From contig NZ_JAUSYK010000001.1 of NCBI RefSeq assembly GCF_030816855.1, forward strand, positions 3,410,001 through 3,474,000: a stretch of 64,000 nucleotides of DNA, in the 5' to 3' direction. The position numbers and the translations under genes are program-made. Under the pieces are notes generated by a model, which was not told where the DNA came from, did not search any database, and saw only the letters and a program-made list of their open reading frames with translations. Each line of letters opens with the position of its first letter. The stretch's first letter is position 1. Below are positions 60,472-64,000 of the stretch, piece after piece. This DNA is from Arthrobacter sp. B3I4 (GTDB taxonomy: Bacteria > Actinomycetota > Actinomycetes > Actinomycetales > Micrococcaceae).

Positions 60472-62028
60472 ATGACGTCCCTCAACACGCACAGCGATCC
60501 CGTAATCCTCGAGATGCGCTCCATCACCAAAGAGTTCCCCGGCGTTAAAGCATTGGCCGAGGTGAACCTCCGGGTGAAAGCCGGCGAGATCCACGCCATC
60601 TGCGGCGAAAACGGCGCCGGAAAATCAACCCTCATGAAGGTGCTCTCCGGCGTTTACCCCTACGGCAGCTACACGGGCGACATCGTCTACCAAAGCGAAG
60701 TCCAGCAGTTCAAGGACATCCGGGCCAGCGAGCACGCCGGCATCGTGATCATCCACCAGGAACTGGCGCTCATCCCGGAACTGTCCATCATGGAGAACAT
60801 CTTCCTGGGCAACGAACCGACAAAACGCGGCATGATCGACTGGGCCGAGGCCCGGATCCGCTCCACCGAGCTGCTCGCCCGGGTGGGCCTCCGCGAAGAC
60901 CCGGACACCCCGATCAAGGAAATCGGCGTCGGCAAGCAGCAGCTCGTCGAAATCGCCAAGGCTCTCAACAAGTCCGTCAAGCTCCTGATCCTGGACGAGC
61001 CCACCGCCGCCCTGAACGAATCCGACTCCCAGCACCTGCTGGACCTGATCCTGGGCCTCAAGGGCCGCGGCATCACCTCAATCATCATTTCGCACAAGCT
61101 CAACGAGATCGAGCAGATCGCCGACTCCATCACCATCATCCGCGACGGCAAATCGATCGAGACCCTCGACGTCAAGGCCGACGGCGTCGACGAGGACCGC
61201 ATCATCAAGGGCATGGTGGGCCGGACCCTGGAATCCCGCTTCCCGGAGCACGAGCCCAAGATCGGCGAAACCTTCTTCGAGGTCAAGAACTGGAATGTGG
61301 GACATCCCCAGATCCAGGACCGGCTGGTCTGCAAGAACTCCAGCTTCTTCGTCCGGCGCGGTGAGATCGTCGGCTTCGCCGGCCTGATGGGTGCCGGGCG
61401 CACCGAGCTCGCCAGGTCGCTCTTCGGCCGCTCCTACGGCCGCTTCATCTCCGGCCACGTCTACAAGAACGGCAAGGAGCTGCACCTCAAGACCGTCAAG
61501 CAGGCCATCGACGCCGGCCTGGGCTACGTCACGGAGGACCGCAAGTCACTGGGCCTGAACCTGCTCGATGACATCAAAGCCACCACGGTCTCGGCGGCGC
61601 TGAAGAAAATCAGCAAGCACAACGTCGTGGACGCCGACAAGGAATTCACCGTAGCCGAGCAGTACCGCAAGTCGCTGCGCACCAAGACGCCGTCCGTGGA
61701 GGAAGGCGTCGCGAAGCTCTCCGGCGGCAACCAGCAGAAGGTGGTGCTGGCGAAGTGGATGTTCACCGACCCGGACCTGCTGATCCTGGATGAGCCCACC
61801 CGCGGCATCGACGTCGGCGCCAAGTACGAGATCTACGGCATCATCCAGCAGCTCGCCAACCAGGGCAAGGGCGTCATCGTGATCTCCTCGGAACTGCCCG
61901 AGCTGCTGGGTCTCTCCGACCGCATCTACACCATCTTCGAAGGCGCCATCACCGGCGTGCTGACCAAAGAGGAAGCCAGCCAGGAAAGCCTCATGAAACT
62001 GATGACTTCCGCCCGCAAGATTGCCTGA
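60472..62028 (+). CDS. Sugar ABC transporter ATP-binding protein, two ABC domains (MmsA/GguA/XylG-like)
   Basis: The 518-residue protein has two ABC cassettes: the first with [30 protein letters not shown] and [12 protein letters not shown]; the second with a degenerate Walker A ([18 protein letters not shown]), [14 protein letters not shown] and [13 protein letters not shown]. The [15 protein letters not shown] segment and 518-residue length fit the multiple-monosaccharide group (xylose, galactose, arabinose). It begins the ABC operon, 130 bp after the ROK gene, with GGAGG upstream. Confidence 0.93.
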   Translation: MTSLNTHSDPVILEMRSITKEFPGVKALAEVNLRVKAGEIHAICGENGAGKSTLMKVLSGVYPYGSYTGDIVYQSEVQQFKDIRASEHAGIVIIHQELALIPELSIMENIFLGNEPTKRGMIDWAEARIRSTELLARVGLREDPDTPIKEIGVGKQQLVEIAKALNKSVKLLILDEPTAALNESDSQHLLDLILGLKGRGITSIIISHKLNEIEQIADSITIIRDGKSIETLDVKADGVDEDRIIKGMVGRTLESRFPEHEPKIGETFFEVKNWNVGHPQIQDRLVCKNSSFFVRRGEIVGFAGLMGAGRTELARSLFGRSYGRFISGHVYKNGKELHLKTVKQAIDAGLGYVTEDRKSLGLNLLDDIKATTVSAALKKISKHNVVDADKEFTVAEQYRKSLRTKTPSVEEGVAKLSGGNQQKVVLAKWMFTDPDLLILDEPTRGIDVGAKYEIYGIIQQLANQGKGVIVISSELPELLGLSDRIYTIFEGAITGVLTKEEASQESLMKLMTSARKIA

Positions 62029-62071
62029 CTCTGGGCCATCCAGAACATTCCGGACAACAAGGACTGACACA

Positions 62072-63340
62072 ATGAACGCGCTCAAGAAGCTCTTTGGCGG
62101 CAACACCCGCCAATTCGGCATGATCTTCGCCCTGGTTGCGCTGATCATCTTCTTCCAGATTTTCACCGAGGGCCGCACGCTCACCCCGGGCAACGTCATC
62201 AACCTCTTCAACGGCAACTCCTACATCCTGATCCTCGCGATCGGCATGGTGCTGGTGATCATCGCCGGCCACATCGACCTCTCGGTCGGTTCCGTCGCGG
62301 CGTTCGTGGGCGTCAGCGTCGCCCTGATGCTCCGCGACTGGGGCATCCCGTGGTACCTGGGCATCCTCTTCGGCCTGCTGCTCGGCGCCCTCATCGGCGC
62401 ATGGCAGGGGTTCTGGACGGCCTACGTAGGGATCCCGGCCTTCATCGTCACACTGGCCGGCATGCTCCTCTTCCGCGGCTTCAACCAGTACGTCGGCAAG
62501 TCCAACACCATTCCGGTTTCCAGTGATTTCCAGTACATCGGGTCCGGTTACCTGCCCGAGGTCGGGCCCAACACCGGCTACAACAACCTCACCGTGCTGC
62601 TGGGCCTGCTCGGGGTCGCGTTCGTGATCTTCAGCGAGATGCGCTCGCGCCGCAAGGCCAAGGCCCTCGGCGCCGAGGTTCCTGAAACCTGGGTGACCGT
62701 GACCAAGCTCGTCCTGATCTGCGCGGCCATCCTGTACGCGACGTACCTGTTCGCGACCGGCCGCCCCGGTACCTCCTTCCCGATCCCGGGCCTAATCCTG
62801 GCAGTCCTGGTCCTGATCTACGGCTTCATCTCCTCCAAGACCATCATCGGCCGGCACGTCTACGCCGTCGGCGGCAACCGCCACGCGGCTGAGCTCTCCG
62901 GTGTCCAGTCCAAGAAGGTCAACTTCCTGGTCATGATGAACATGTCCATCCTGGCCGGCCTGGCCGGCATGATCTTCGTCGGCCGCTCCACCGCTTCCGG
63001 CCCGTTCGACGGCGTCGGCTGGGAACTCGACGCCATTGCGGCCGTCTTCATCGGCGGCGCCGCGGTGACCGGCGGCGTCGGCACCGTGATCGGCTCGATC
63101 GTTGGTGGCTTGGTGATGGCCGTCCTGAACAACGGCCTGCAGCTCCTCGGCGTCGGCGCCGACCTGACCCAGATCATCAAGGGCCTGGTGCTCCTGATCG
63201 CCGTCGCCTTCGACGTCTACAACAAGACCCAGGGCAAGAAGTCGATCATCGGCATGATGATGAAGAACTTCGGCCGCGGCAGCGAAAACCGCCCCGACGA
63301 GACCACTTCCACCAAAGAGGTTATTGCCAAGGAAGCCTGA
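62072..63340 (+). CDS. Sugar ABC transporter permease (MmsB/GguB/XylH-like)
   Basis: The 422-residue membrane protein has about ten helices of the BPD_transp_2 family (AGHIDLSVGSVAAFVGV, GAWQGFWTAYVGIPAFIVTL, YAVGGNRHAAELSGV, FIGGAAVTGGVGTVIGSIVGG). Its length and the extended middle region resemble GguB/XylH rather than the shorter RbsC. ATG 62072 has AAGGA upstream; a longer frame from 62021 overlaps the ATPase gene. It is the second gene of the operon. Confidence 0.93.
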   Translation: MNALKKLFGGNTRQFGMIFALVALIIFFQIFTEGRTLTPGNVINLFNGNSYILILAIGMVLVIIAGHIDLSVGSVAAFVGVSVALMLRDWGIPWYLGILFGLLLGALIGAWQGFWTAYVGIPAFIVTLAGMLLFRGFNQYVGKSNTIPVSSDFQYIGSGYLPEVGPNTGYNNLTVLLGLLGVAFVIFSEMRSRRKAKALGAEVPETWVTVTKLVLICAAILYATYLFATGRPGTSFPIPGLILAVLVLIYGFISSKTIIGRHVYAVGGNRHAAELSGVQSKKVNFLVMMNMSILAGLAGMIFVGRSTASGPFDGVGWELDAIAAVFIGGAAVTGGVGTVIGSIVGGLVMAVLNNGLQLLGVGADLTQIIKGLVLLIAVAFDVYNKTQGKKSIIGMMMKNFGRGSENRPDETTSTKEVIAKEA

Positions 63341-63399
63341 GCAGTTTCCCCACGAACCCCCGATACTCCGAACACCATCTAAAGAAAGTGAACCAAGCA

Positions 63400-64000
63400 A
63401 TGCAACTGATTGGTAAAGCAGGAAAGGCAGCAGCGATCGCTGCTATTGCGGCACTGGCGCTGACAGCCTGCGGCCGTTCCGACAGCGGAACTTCCGGTGG
63501 CGCTAGTGGCGGCGAGGCGTTCCCCAAGGACTCCTCGATCGGCGTCGCGCTCCCGCAGAAGACCAGTGAAAACTGGGTGCTGGCCGAGAAGCTGTTCAAC
63601 GACGGGCTCACCAAGGCCGGGTTCAAGGCAGACGTGCAGTTCGCCAACGGCGGCGTCTCGGAGCAGCAGAACCAGATCAGCGCCATGGTCACCAAGGGCG
63701 CCAAGGTCATCATCGTGGGCGCCATTGACGGCGCGCAGCTGGGCACCCAGCTCAAGCAGGCCAAGGACTCCGGCGCGACCATCATCGCCTACGACCGTCT
63801 GCTGCTGAACACCGAGAACGTCGACTACTACGTCGCTTACGACAACTTCAAGGTCGGCGAACTGCAGGGCCAGGCCCTGCTGGACGGCATGAAGGCCAAG
63901 AAGCCCACCGGCCCGTACAACATCGAACTGTTCGCCGGTTCCCCGGATGACGCCAACGCGAAGGTCTTCTTCGACGGCGCCATGAAGGTGCTCCAGCCCA
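63400..64000 (+). CDS. Sugar-binding lipoprotein (ChvE/XylF-like), C-terminus cut by window edge
   Basis: The visible 200 residues have a lipoprotein signal (AAIAAIAALALTAC), a Ser/Gly linker and a Peripla_BP_4 fold (IGVALPQKTSENWVLAEKLF, QNQISAMVTKGAKVIIVGA, IIAYDRLLLNTENVDYYVAYD). The YDRLL and DNFKVGELQG segments are typical of ChvE/XylF-type binding proteins for xylose, galactose, glucose or arabinose. It is the third gene of the operon behind ATPase and permease; E. coli places the binding protein first. Confidence 0.92.
   Translation, partial: MQLIGKAGKAAAIAAIAALALTACGRSDSGTSGGASGGEAFPKDSSIGVALPQKTSENWVLAEKLFNDGLTKAGFKADVQFANGGVSEQQNQISAMVTKGAKVIIVGAIDGAQLGTQLKQAKDSGATIIAYDRLLLNTENVDYYVAYDNFKVGELQGQALLDGMKAKKPTGPYNIELFAGSPDDANAKVFFDGAMKVLQP

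Overview
The window is high-GC, densely coded chromosomal DNA. Gene content and signals fit an actinobacterium, most likely a Micrococcaceae member such as Arthrobacter or Pseudarthrobacter. The evidence is a mycothiol S-conjugate amidase, DUF4307 and DUF501 proteins, a mycosin-type protease, many GTG/TTG starts, and many genes with a TANNNT hexamer ending 6-7 nt before the start codon (apparent leaderless mRNAs). I see no prophage, insertion sequence or CRISPR array. Both edges cut a gene: a DUF255/thioredoxin-domain protein on the left and a ChvE-like sugar-binding lipoprotein on the right.

Layout. 1-6.8 kb: thiol and redox genes (DUF255 protein, small membrane protein, mca), DUF4307, greA, then a minus-strand run of an AI-2E family exporter, ilvA and a rhomboid protease. 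6.9-10.3 kb: Leloir galactose genes (galM-like epimerase divergent from galT-galK). 10.4-17.8 kb: a Bax-inhibitor-1 protein and a complete branched-chain amino acid ABC transporter, livHMGF on plus with the binding lipoprotein convergent to it. 18-28 kb: a short tRNA-Leu(UAA), an ACT-GNAT fusion, ndh, an orphan mycosin, ppx, DUF501, ftsB-like, eno, mazG and adenosine deaminase. 28-37 kb: two DedA proteins and a nucleoside uptake and salvage unit (BMP-type binding protein, NupOPQ-like ABC transporter, cdd, deoA). 37.5-41 kb: an ohrR-ohr-oxidoreductase module with a related palindromic repeat near each end, a 32-bp tandem array, and a frameshifted M20 amidohydrolase. 41-46 kb: manC divergent from sdhCDAB. 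46-54 kb: hydrolase, BrkB, RNA ligase-like protein, trpS, exonuclease III, a membrane protein and a DrrAB-type ABC exporter. 54-57.7 kb: one-carbon genes, glyA-folD behind a ZTP riboswitch and divergent purU. 57.7-64 kb: a small methyltransferase, two opposed tandem arrays, a gamma carbonic anhydrase, and a ROK regulator followed by a GguAB/ChvE-type sugar ABC operon.

How the parts work together. The uptake systems sit next to the genes that use or regulate their substrates: nucleoside ABC with cdd, deoA and ada; sugar ABC with ROK; galactose mutarotase with galT-galK. Regulation that can be read from sequence includes the ZTP riboswitch, an OhrR-type operator on a leaderless promoter, a 24-bp box duplicated before the ROK gene and its ABC operon, and three GTGA-N6-TCAC (CRP/GlxR-like) palindromes before livH, livK and ndh. 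The most unusual items are the class I-shaped tRNA-Leu(UAA), the LivH permease with an extra N-terminal exported domain, and the intergenic repeat arrays that share a TGAGG core. All calls come from reading sequence and family knowledge; no database search was run.
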